From assembly GCA_012512605.1 (NCBI GenBank), contig JAAZDX010000077.1, positions 1 through 15,841 on the forward strand: 15,841 nt of DNA. The letters are read 5' to 3'. A program made the position numbers and the translations under genes. The notes under the pieces are model-generated. The model saw nothing but the letters and a program-made list of their open reading frames with translations. It did no database searches and had not been told where the DNA came from. How positions within the stretch are numbered: position 1 is the first letter of the stretch; each line of letters opens with the position of its first letter. Shown here piece by piece: positions 8,012-15,251 of the stretch. This DNA comes from Bacillota bacterium (GTDB lineage Bacteria > Bacillota > UBA4882 > UBA10575).

Positions 8012-9455
8012 AACTCTCCGTTGCCGCTGGTCGGAACAAACATTCACCCAGCGCGTAAAGGACCTGGGGGAGATGTTCCTGGTAAAGGTCGGCGCTCGCC
8101 GTCTGAAACCAACCGGTCTTCTGGAGAGCCGTCGCCAGATGGTTGGTTAGGACCGTGAGCAACTCCTGTCGCCGCTGCTCCGGGGCAAACTGGAGACCGA
8201 GGGTGAGAAAAAAGGTGAAAAATAGATCGTCATTGGCGGCTGGCGGCGCGGTCGGATTCGCCATTTTCTCCAGGGCAGCGCTGGTATTAAGATAGCCTGC
8301 CCCCTGGATTAACCGGTTGTACCCCCGGTCTTCCGCCGTGGTAACCAATAGTTCCCGGATCTGGTTGGGCGAAAGCGTCGGGTCCTTCTCCCAAAGCAAA
8401 GCAGCTGCCCCCGCCACCATTGGAGTGGCCATTGAAGTTCCCGATTGGGCCACATAACCGCCGTCCGGTTTCAGGGACATGATATCGGCCCCCGGGGCAA
8501 CCAAGTCCGGTTTCGCCAGGCGGTCGATGGTCGGACCCCGGCTGGAAAACTCATTGATCACATCGTCTTCCCGGGGAATGGTCCCCTGGTCGTTAATACT
8601 CCCTACCGTCAAGACCCGTGGCGCAATTCCCGGGGTGGTAATGATCCTTTGCCGCGGACCCATGTTCCCGGCGGCGGCACAAACCAGTATGCCTGCCCGC
8701 CAAGCGGCATCAACAGCTTTACTGGCCGGATCGGTCCGGTAGCCTTCCTCCGGCGGCGCGCCGAGCGAAAGGTTGAGGATTTTGATCCGATACTCCTCTT
8801 TATGCTCGCCAACCCATTGGATCCCGGCGATCACCCGGGAAATGGGTCCACTCCCCCGCTGATCCAAAGCCTTAACCCCGACCAATAGCGCCTCGGGGGC
8901 TACTCCAGTGTATTTCCCCGCCGATGCGTGCCCATTCCCCGCGATAATCCCGGCCACATGGGTACCATGGCCTTCGTCATCATAGGGTTCGCTTTTCCCG
9001 CGCACCAGATCATACCAGCCGACAATCCGGGGCTCCGGTTTCATCAGGTCATCATGAGGCGCAATCCCGGTATCGATCACAGCCACGACTATTCCCTTCC
9101 CGGTCAGCCCCGTCCGGTGGACCTGATCCGCCCCGATGGCAGGGACTGCCACATCAAGACAGGGCGTTGCCTTCACATCGGGCCAGACCATTTTCACCCG
9201 GGCCTCCGGGATCACCTTCAAGAGGGCTTCGGAAGGCAACTCTACCGCCAGACTATTGATGAGGGGCAGTTCATAAACGATCCGCCCCCCTGCATTACGG
9301 ATCAGTTCCCGCAGGCGCTGGGAGCGGCAGGAGCGGAGGGAGGGAAACTCCATGATCACTTGGATCGGTTCCTGCTTGGGTGTATCGAGGACCGTCTGCA
9401 CCAGGGTGGGCGATAAACGGTGGGCAACGGTCCGCTTCAATCGGTGTTGAATCAT
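8010..9455 (-). CDS. Subtilisin-like serine protease (S8, AprX-like)
   Basis: This is a 481-residue subtilase. The ATG at 9455 is preferred because GGAGGTG lies ~6 bases upstream; the frame stays open to 9491. Residues ~30-95 look like an I9-type propeptide (IQVIMEFPS, GRIVYELPLINSLAVELPSE). The catalytic domain (~105-395) has the Asp128 motif VVAVIDTG, His163 in GHGTHVAGI, the oxyanion Asn264 in AAAGNMGP and Ser341 in SGTSMATPMVAG, so the triad is complete. There is no signal peptide, as in Bacillus AprX, so it may act in the cytoplasm or leave by another route. A C-terminal extension of ~75 residues (after NPTAPPAANDD) is helical and unlike the protease core. It lies 80 bases after the trmN6 stop with no terminator between, and its transcript ends at the hairpin at 7991-8011. 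Confidence 0.93.
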   Translation of the reverse strand: MIQHRLKRTVAHRLSPTLVQTVLDTPKQEPIQVIMEFPSLRSCRSQRLRELIRNAGGRIVYELPLINSLAVELPSEALLKVIPEARVKMVWPDVKATPCLDVAVPAIGADQVHRTGLTGKGIVVAVIDTGIAPHDDLMKPEPRIVGWYDLVRGKSEPYDDEGHGTHVAGIIAGNGHASAGKYTGVAPEALLVGVKALDQRGSGPISRVIAGIQWVGEHKEEYRIKILNLSLGAPPEEGYRTDPASKAVDAAWRAGILVCAAAGNMGPRQRIITTPGIAPRVLTVGSINDQGTIPREDDVINEFSSRGPTIDRLAKPDLVAPGADIMSLKPDGGYVAQSGTSMATPMVAGAAALLWEKDPTLSPNQIRELLVTTAEDRGYNRLIQGAGYLNTSAALEKMANPTAPPAANDDLFFTFFLTLGLQFAPEQRRQELLTVLTNHLATALQKTGWFQTASADLYQEHLPQVLYALGECLFRPAATES

Positions 9456-9535
9456 CTTCACACCTCCGACAGATAAACTTCTCCCTATCAATTTATTGTT
9501 GATCGGAAGGAAAGGGAACGGAGGTGCTTCATCTT

Positions 9536-10315
9536 CTACATTAAGCCCATGCCTTCACGTTCGCCCGCACCCAACGGCTTTCCTTGGTACACCCGGACCA
9601 TTTCCGGAGTGAAATTCCCGTCCGCCCCCTGGATCGAAAAGGGCGCCAGTACTTTAAGGCCGGGACGGGCCAGCTTCTGGGCTTCGACCAGCACCCGGTG
9701 GGGCGGAGCTCCCGGTTTCGGCTGGACCAGACAGAGCCTTTTGGGTTCCAGTTTATTGTGGCGAAGTTCACTGAGGAGGTCGGTCAGGCGTTCCGGCAGG
9801 TGGATCAGCCCCACCCGTCCGCCGTCACGTCAGAAATAGGCGGCCGCCGCGACCACGTCCCGCAGGGTACAGGTCAGCTCAAACTTGGCCTGGGCAAGGG
9901 CGGGGGCTTCGGGCAGGAGGTGGGTCGCCGCCGGCCAGTAGGGCGGATTACTCAAAACCCAGTCAAAACTGCCCGCGGCCAGGGCAGGAGGGGGTGTCCG
10001 CAGGTCGCCGGTGAGGATCCGGATCCGCTCCTCTAATCCGTTCAGCTTGACATTTTCACGGGCCAGATCCGCCACTTCAGGTTGGATCTCCAAGCCGGTC
10101 ACGCGGTCGACGCCCCGGTACCCGGTGAGCCAGAGCGGGATCACCCCGGCACCGGTCCCTAAGTCAAGGACGGAAGCCCGCGCCCGGATCCGCGCAAAAC
10201 CCGCCAGCAGAATCGGATCCACCGTAAATTTAAAGATGGCCGGATGTTGCTTGATCCGCAGGTCTCCCAGGCCCAAACGGTCCGTTTCTGTCGCTTGGGA
10301 CAACTCTTCACGCAT
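9536..10315 (-). CDS. tRNA1(Val) (adenine37-N6)-methyltransferase family, interrupted by in-frame TGA
   Basis: This is a class I SAM-dependent methyltransferase of the TrmN6/YabB group, which in Escherichia coli makes m6A37 in tRNA1-Val. The ATG at 10315 has GGAGG 8 bases upstream and overlaps the stop of the preceding frame by 8 bases. Motifs are FTVDPILLAGFA (30-41), the SAM-binding DLGTGAGVIPLWL (51-63), and the adenine-N6 signature LSNPPY (121-126). After AAAYF the frame hits TGA at 9830-9832 (codon 162), then continues in frame with RDGGRVGLIHLPERLTDLL, which matches the RPGGR-ALVHRPERL-type C-terminal part of the family, to TAG at 9536. The full frame is 259 codons, the usual family size. 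The stop removes about 97 residues of the Rossmann fold, so the truncated form is probably inactive. No SECIS-like element supports selenocysteine. Confidence 0.8.
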
Positions 10316-12116
10316 CAGTTTCACCTCCGGATTGGCAAACAGCCTGACCGGGAACCGCTTCTTCCGAAAGCAGGGTCGGCGGGAGCCGCAGCCAAGCGGG
10401 ACGGCCTTGCGCCGGCTGGTAAATCAGCACCGGGACGCTGCCTTCCTCCCCCGTCTCCGGGTCAAGACCAAAATTGAAGACCAGCATCCGCCGGCGTACT
10501 TCACTAGAGGATAGATCCGACGGCAACGGAAGAACCTTCTGCTCCGGGTCTTTCAGCAATTCTTTAACCTTTTCGCGCAGGTCCGCCTCCTGGGGCGTCA
10601 GCCACTCCGGCGCGGCACCGCCGGTGCCGCTGAGATAATAGTCGAAGGTTAAAAGGGACCGTAGGTGTTCCTCCGACCACGACTTTTACCCAGCTTTGGG
10701 CAAAAATTCGCTAGTTAAAAACTGCCACAGTCCGTGGTAAAGGGCGGTTTGCTTGCGGGCTTGTCCGCTGAAACCTTGCGCCCGGCCAAAACGGGCCAAC
10801 GCCGCAAAGAAGGCCCAGGGTGAAAGGGTCTCATCCCGGAAAAGATAGGCCAAGGTGTAGCGAAAATGGCGGGAATTGAAAAACTTCTCAACCATCTCCT
10901 CGACCCCTTTCAACACCAGGAGGTCCGCATAGGAAAGCCATTTATTCCGGAGGAGTTCGTAGGGGGGCGTCTTCGTATAAGCGTACCCATACTCCGCCGC
11001 CTGTTCGCGAAGGGGCGAGCCTTTCAAGAGCTTTAGAAAGCCCAGTTGCAGTTCGTCGGGGCGCAAGCGAAAGGTCCAGTCGAAAGAGCGGCCAAAGGTC
11101 GCCAGATCTTCATAGGGAAGCCCGGCAATCAGATCCAGGTGCACGAGTGGCCGGGGCTGGTCCAACCCCTCTTCCCTGGTGGGCAGCGCCAAACAGTTGG
11201 CTTGTAATTTCGCCAAATCTTGATACCGTCGGACCGCCTTTAGCGCCTCGACACAGGTGGACTGGACGCCGATTTCCACGCGAAAACGCCCGGCTGGGGC
11301 GGCCTTCAAGAGCCGGATCAGTTCTTCATCCAGAAGCTCGCCCACCAGTTCGAAATGGAACTCGGTCTCTTCCCCCTGTTCCAGGAGAAACTGGAGAACC
11401 GCGGCTGCCCGCGCCCGGTCCACATTGAAAGTGCGGTCGATCAGCTTGACGGTCCGGACACCGGCGGTAACGAATCTTTTCAGATCAGCCTTCACCCGGT
11501 CCAACGGCAAAGTCCTAAGCTTGGCCTTTTCCCAACCCGACAGGCAATAGGTGCACCGAAAAGGACAACCCCGGGAGGCTTCATAATAAAGGATCCGGTG
11601 GCGAAAGGCGGTCAGATCGGGGTAGGGAAAGGGGAGCGTCGCCAGATCGATGGGGGCCCGGTCGGGAGTCCGCTCGGGCTCCCCCCCCTGGCACCAGGCG
11701 AGTCCGGCGATGCTTGAAAGGTCGGGTTGTCCCCCCTCCAATTTAACCAGAAGTTCCCGGAGAGTTGCTTCGCCTTCCCCCAAGACAATATAGTCGGGTG
11801 CCCCCGGCCGCTTGAGAATGGCTGCGTAATCTGCCGTCGCTTCCGGACCGCCCAGAATCACCACCGTCTCCGGCCGTACTTTTTTCACCCGGTCCACCAA
11901 CTCCAAAGACTGGGTTATATTCCAGATGTTTGTTGAGATGCCCAGAATCCGTGGCTTTTTCCGGTAGATCTCACCTAAGATCCAGTCCAGGCTCTGGTTG
12001 ATATTGAACTCCAGCACCTGCAGGTCCGGGAAGTCCGGCCGGCAATAGGCCTGCAAAGTATAGAGCGCCAAGGCGGTATGGACATACTGGGAATTTAAAG
12101 TGGTCAGCAGAATCAT
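10308..12116 (-). CDS. B12-binding-domain radical SAM protein with C-terminal DUF4080, interrupted by in-frame TAA
   Basis: The N-terminal ~130 residues form a B12-binding-like Rossmann domain (ILGISTNIWNITQSLELVDR; VVILGGPEATADY). The radical SAM core carries CPFRCTYC with Cys184, Cys188 and Cys191 for the 4Fe-4S cluster. The first frame ends with TAA at 10686-10688 after FLPKAG (476 residues). The same frame then continues with KSWSEEHLRSLLTFDYYLSG and another ~105 residues to TGA at 10308-10310. That final TGA overlaps the trmN6 start by 8 bases, the tight coupling expected of genuine neighbours. The continuation has the look of the DUF4080 C-terminus, and the full frame of 602 codons fits that family. 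The ATG has GGAAGGGG about 8 bases upstream. Substrate unknown. The radical SAM core lies before the stop, so partial function is conceivable. Confidence 0.82.
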
Positions 12117-12147
12117 CGTTTTAACCCCTTCCGCTTGTTTGGTCCGG

Positions 12148-12176
12148 CAAAAACAAAACCGTGGAAACCACGGTTT
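12148..12176 (-). terminator. Rho-independent terminator between the micropeptide and the radical SAM gene
   Basis: On the minus strand AAACCGTGG, loop TTT, CCACGGTTT is a perfect 9-bp stem followed by TTGTTTTTG. It lies ~86 bases after the micropeptide stop and only ~32 bases before the radical SAM start. The radical SAM gene therefore either uses a promoter overlapping this hairpin or depends on readthrough. Confidence 0.8.
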
Positions 12177-12262
12177 CGGGTTAGCCCTCCTCCAAAGTCC
12201 GGGCTTTTCTCAATCTTGCTTTGGTCATGGGGGCGGAGTCCGCTCAGCAGCCAGCGCAAAAA

Positions 12263-12355
12263 TTAATCCCAGGTCAAGAAGAGGAGCAGCACAAGTAAGA
12301 GGACAAACACCAACCCCTCGTTGCGGTCTCTACGGTCATATCTTTCCACGTCCAT
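12263..12355 (-). CDS. 30-residue single-helix membrane peptide
   Basis: This is a short frame of 30 codons ending in TAA. Its ATG has GGAGGG 7 bases upstream, as good as any start in the window. The peptide has a charged N-terminus (MDVERYDRRDRNEG), then one hydrophobic run of about 14 residues (LVFVLLLVLLLFL) and a short TWD tail, which would give one membrane helix with the charged end outside the bilayer core. It lies in the 331-base space between apt and the radical SAM gene and is followed by a strong terminator. The size and form resemble small membrane peptides of spore-formers such as the YjcZ type, but I see no diagnostic motif. Translation is inferred from the ribosome site and composition. 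Confidence 0.55.
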   Translation of the reverse strand: MDVERYDRRDRNEGLVFVLLLVLLLFLTWD

Positions 12356-12447
12356 CCGACAACCCTCCAGCTTTTTTCTTACATCATATGGTCGTTCGGG
12401 TCCGGTTGTGCTTATGGGCGTGGTCTTTTCTCCACGGGGGAAGAGGC

Positions 12448-12966
12448 CTAATCTTCGTAATGAACCAGGGAGATAACGGGCGCACCGTCCAGTTTGGCCC
12501 GGCCCTCTAGCGCATCCAGTTCGGCCAGGAAAGCATAGCCGATAATCTCGCCCCCGAGCCGTCGGACCAGTTCCGCCGTGGCCGAAACCGTCCCACCGGT
12601 CGCCAGGATGTCATCGACGATCAGCACCCGCTGTCCGGGGCGGATCGCGTCTTTATGGATCTCAAGGGTGTTCACGCCGTACTCCAAGGTGTAATCGATC
12701 CGTTCGGTGGCAGCCGGCAGCTTTCCCGGTTTGCGGACCAGGATAAACCCGGCGTCTAACTCGTAAGCCAAAGGGGCTCCGATAATATAACCGCGGGATT
12801 CGATCCCGACCACCACTTCCGGCTGTTTTGAGCGGAAGCCCTTGGCTAGCTCTTCAATGATATAATGAAAGGCTTCGGCATTACCAATCACAGTGGAAAT
12901 GTCTTTAAAACTAATCCCCGGTTGGGGAAAGTCCGGGATCTCCCGGATGAGCGCTTTTAAGTCCAA
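12448..12966 (-). CDS. apt: Adenine phosphoribosyltransferase
   Basis: Apt salvages adenine by joining it to PRPP to give AMP and pyrophosphate in the cytoplasm. The 172-residue length is standard. The N-terminus LIREIPDFPQPGISFKDIS and the base-site region VVGIESRGYIIGAPLA (53-68) are typical, and the PRPP-binding loop VLIVDDILATGGT is at 114-126 with both acidic residues intact. The start is TTG, supported by GGAG 8 bases upstream and by agreement with the family N-terminus; no in-frame ATG fits. The recJ and relA genes that often flank apt in Bacillota are absent here. The upstream gap (12967-13179) contains the serA terminator and AT-rich DNA in which I cannot place a promoter with confidence. 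Confidence 0.96.
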   Translation of the reverse strand: MDLKALIREIPDFPQPGISFKDISTVIGNAEAFHYIIEELAKGFRSKQPEVVVGIESRGYIIGAPLAYELDAGFILVRKPGKLPAATERIDYTLEYGVNTLEIHKDAIRPGQRVLIVDDILATGGTVSATAELVRRLGGEIIGYAFLAELDALEGRAKLDGAPVISLVHYED

Positions 12967-13098
12967 CTATGTCACTCCGTTTCTCTGTCACAATGGTGAT
13001 TTAAAACCAATATATTCAGTTCGGCACCGCAGCGGTTAATTCCTGCGTGGATCGGTTATTGTCTTAATTTTACCCATTTGGCACGGCTTTTACGGCCG

Positions 13099-13136
13099 AA
13101 AAAAAAAGGACCCTCCCGCTACCTTGGGCGGGAGGG
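13099..13136 (-). terminator. Rho-independent terminator after serA
   Basis: On the minus strand CCCTCCCGC, an 8-base loop, and GCGGGAGGG form a perfect 9-bp GC-rich stem, followed by TCC and nine T. It lies ~45 bases beyond the TAA at 13180-13182 that closes the full serA frame, and ~180 beyond the internal TAA. It isolates serA from apt. Confidence 0.92.
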
Positions 13137-13179
13137 AATTTTATCCACGGGCTATCCCCGGCTTCTGTATGCCGTAAAC

Positions 13180-14757
13180 TTACAGCCACACCTGAACCGC
13201 GTTGTCAATGCCGGCTACTTGCTTAATCTGATCGAGAACCGCCGCCGGGACCTCATGATCGACGGTAAGAACCAAAATCGCTGCTCCGCCCACTTCCTTC
13301 CGGCCCACTTGCATTTAGGCAATGTTGATGCCAGCCGCACCTAAGATCGTTCCGACCTGCCCAATGATCCCCGGCTTGTCTTGATGGGGCGCGATCAGCA
13401 GATGGCCATGGGGAACCACATCAAAGTGGTAACCGTCGATCTCCACCACCCGCTGGTCGTTCTGGCGGAAAAAGGTCCCCGCCACCACCCGTTCGCCCTG
13501 GTCGGAGATGGTCTTGACCCGGATTTTATTGTTATAATCGGGATCGCTGGCCTCGCGACGCTCGGCCATCTTAATTCCCCGCTGTTTCGCCAGCACACGG
13601 GCGTTAACCCTGTTCACTTCGCTGTTCAGAACCGGTTTCAGTAGTCCTTCCACCACCAGGGTGGTCAGCGGGTTTAGGTCATAGTCGGTGATCTCCCCAC
13701 TGTATTCCACCTCGACCCGTTGCAAGCGGCCTTCGGTCAACTGTCCGATGAAACAGCCCAGTTTTTCGGCCAGCGGGAAATAGGGCGACAATACTTTCAT
13801 CACTTCCGGACGTACCGTCGGTAGGTTAACCGCGTTCTTAAAAGGCTCGTCCTTCAGCACCTTCGCGATCTCCTTCGCCACATCAACCGCTACGTTAACC
13901 TGAGCCTCCGCTGTGGAGGCCCCGAGATGCGGGGTGACGATCACTTGGGGCAGACCAAGCAACCGTTGGTTGGAGGGAGGTTCTTCGCTGAACACATCCA
14001 GCGCCGCCCCCGCCACCTGTCCGGCTTCGATCGCATCGGCCAAGGCTTCTTCATCAATGATCCCGCCGCGGGCACAGTTCACAATCCGCACTCCCGGCTT
14101 GCACTGCTTCAGGGTCTCCGCATTGAGCAGACCTCTGGTCTCTTTGGTCAGCGGGGTATGGAAGGTGATAAAATCAGCGGTTGCCAGCAACTCATCACGA
14201 GCGACCAGGCGGACGCCCAGTTTCGCCGCTTTCTCCTCGGTAAGGAAGGGATCCATGGCCAAAATGGTCATCCCCATCGCCTGCATCCGGCGGGCCACTT
14301 CGGTCCCAATCCGGCCCATCCCAATAATCCCCAAGGTCTTGCCGTTGATCTCCACGCCGGTGTAACTTTTCCGGTCCCAACGGCCCGCCTTGAGCGCACT
14401 GTGGGCTTGGGGGATCTTCCGCGCTAAGGCCATGATCATGGCGATCGTGTGCTCCGCCGTGGAGATGGTGTTTCCATCGGGGGCGTTCAGGACGATCACC
14501 CCTTTGTTGGTGGCGGCGGCCAGATCAACATTGTCCACGCCCACCCCGGCCCGGCCGACCACCTTCAGGTTGGTCGCAGCCGCGATCACCCGCGCGTTCA
14601 CCTTTGTTTGGCTGCGGACGATCATCCCGTCATAAGGTGGAATCTTGGCGATCAACTCTTCCTCCGGCAGCGTCGGGGAGACTTCCGCATCGATCCCCTG
14701 TTCACGTAAGACCGCCACCGCCTGCTCCGAAACATTGTCAAGCACCAGAACTTTCAT
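13180..14757 (-). CDS. serA: D-3-phosphoglycerate dehydrogenase, interrupted by in-frame TAA in the ACT domain
   Basis: SerA oxidises 3-phosphoglycerate with NAD+, the first step of serine synthesis. The ATG at 14757 has GGAGG 9 bases upstream. The NAD-binding motif is GMGRIG (146-151). Active-site segments include NCARGGIIDE (Arg230), FSEEPP (Glu258/259) and TPHLGAS (His277). The intervening domain (~320-450) leads into a C-terminal ACT domain (HLLIAPHQDKPGIIGQVG). In ACT, after GINIA, a TAA stands at 13315-13317 (codon 481), and the same frame continues MQVGRKEVGGAAILVLTVD to TAA at 13180. The complete frame is 525 codons, the usual size; family members have a sense codon, often Ser, between NIA and MQV. 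The stop would remove about half the ACT domain and leave the catalytic part, so a shortened but active enzyme is possible. The gene is controlled by a serine T-box. Confidence 0.93.
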
Positions 14758-14799
14758 CCATCAACACCTCCGTCATTTTCTCTCAGGCGAAGCCCATAC

Positions 14800-14830
14800 A
14801 AAAAACCCCTCATCCCATAGGGACGAGAGG
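14800..14830 (-). terminator. T-box regulated terminator before serA
   Basis: On the minus strand CCTCTCGTCCC, loop TAT, GGGATGAGGGG forms an 11-bp stem with two G-U pairs, followed by six T. Its 5' strand contains CCCT (14822-14819), which can instead pair with AGGG at the start of the T-box sequence, giving the alternative antiterminator. Confidence 0.9.
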
Positions 14831-15105
14831 CTCGTGGTGCCACCCTACTTCTCTCCGTAAAACACAGAGACTCAATGATCCGAAAATTGGTTCCAGATCG
14901 AATCGTAACGGATTACTCCGGCCGGAATTACTAACCGCCCCGCGCCAAAGGCACCTGCGGGTTCCTTCCGACAGCTCCAGACCGGGAAATATTTTACCGC
15001 CGGTACAGGCTTCCACCAACCGCCTGCTCTCTAAAGCCAAACGGTAAAATCGAGTCCTTCCTCGCCTTTACCCCTCTTTTGAGAAAACTACTGTCATCCG
15101 CGCAG
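14800..15105 (-). promoter_or_regulatory. T-box leader (serine) controlling serA
   Basis: T-box leaders bind uncharged tRNA and then allow transcription into the downstream gene. Stem I has base pairings CTGCG (15105-15101) with CGCAG (14959-14955) and GACAG (15095-15091) with CTGTC (14974-14970), separated by a kink-turn-like GGATGA/GGAAGGAA loop. Next come AGTA in the specifier loop (from 15092), the stem ATTTTACCG (15050-15042) with CGGTAAAAT (14999-14991), and distal AGAGAG (15032-15027) with GGTTGGTGGAA. A candidate specifier is TCT (14981-14979), a serine codon a few bases before the lower stem. A stem III hairpin (TCTCTG/CGGAGA) precedes the T-box AGGGTGGCACCACG (14846-14833). Its TGGC bulge would pair with GCCA, meaning discriminator G, as in tRNA-Ser. 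T-box and terminator are clear; the exact specifier is inferred. Confidence 0.93.
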
Positions 15106-15111
15106 TTCTCG

Positions 15112-15176
15112 TTAGGAATAATGTCGCCTTAATGTCACCCGCGTGGGCGACAACGGGTATGTATAATTATTCCTAA
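15112..15176 (-). repeat. Nested inverted repeat at the 5' end of the serA transcript
   Basis: TTAGGAATAAT (15112-15122 as read on the + strand) and its perfect complement ATTATTCCTAA (15166-15176) enclose a second pair, TGTCGCC (15122-15128) and GGCGACA (15146-15152). It lies between the predicted transcription start (~15185) and the base of T-box stem I, so the leader RNA would begin with a long hairpin. It is not a standard T-box part. Confidence 0.65.
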
Positions 15177-15191
15177 TCGATATTAATAGTA

Positions 15192-15220
15192 ATTATAAGG
15201 GGTTGGGCGATTAATGTCAA
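15192..15220 (-). promoter_or_regulatory. Consensus sigma-A promoter for serA
   Basis: On the minus strand TTGACA (15220-15215) is followed by exactly 17 bases and TATAAT (15197-15192), a perfect match at both hexamers with ideal spacing. Transcription would start near 15185 and run through the T-box leader. It begins only ~30 bases after the stop of the upstream glycoside hydrolase gene, with no terminator between. Confidence 0.93.
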
Positions 15221-15251
15221 TAACGAATTTTTGACGATTTTGCAAAAAGTT

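Noticed and set aside
9830..9832. Selenocysteine TGA in the methyltransferase
   Set aside because: There is no known selenoprotein in this family, the position is not catalytic, and no clear SECIS-like hairpin follows the codon.
10308..10559. Separate small hypothetical gene starting at TTG 10559
   Set aside because: It has no ribosome site, and the frame is open and in register with the radical SAM gene back to its internal TAA, so it is the C-terminal end of that gene.
12100..12510. 136-residue + strand frame between the radical SAM gene and apt
   Set aside because: It overlaps three minus-strand features including a terminator, and it lacks a ribosome site or family resemblance.
14604..15047. 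147-residue + strand frame opposite the serA leader
   Set aside because: It runs antisense across the start of serA and the T-box, has no ribosome site, and its composition reflects the leader RNA.
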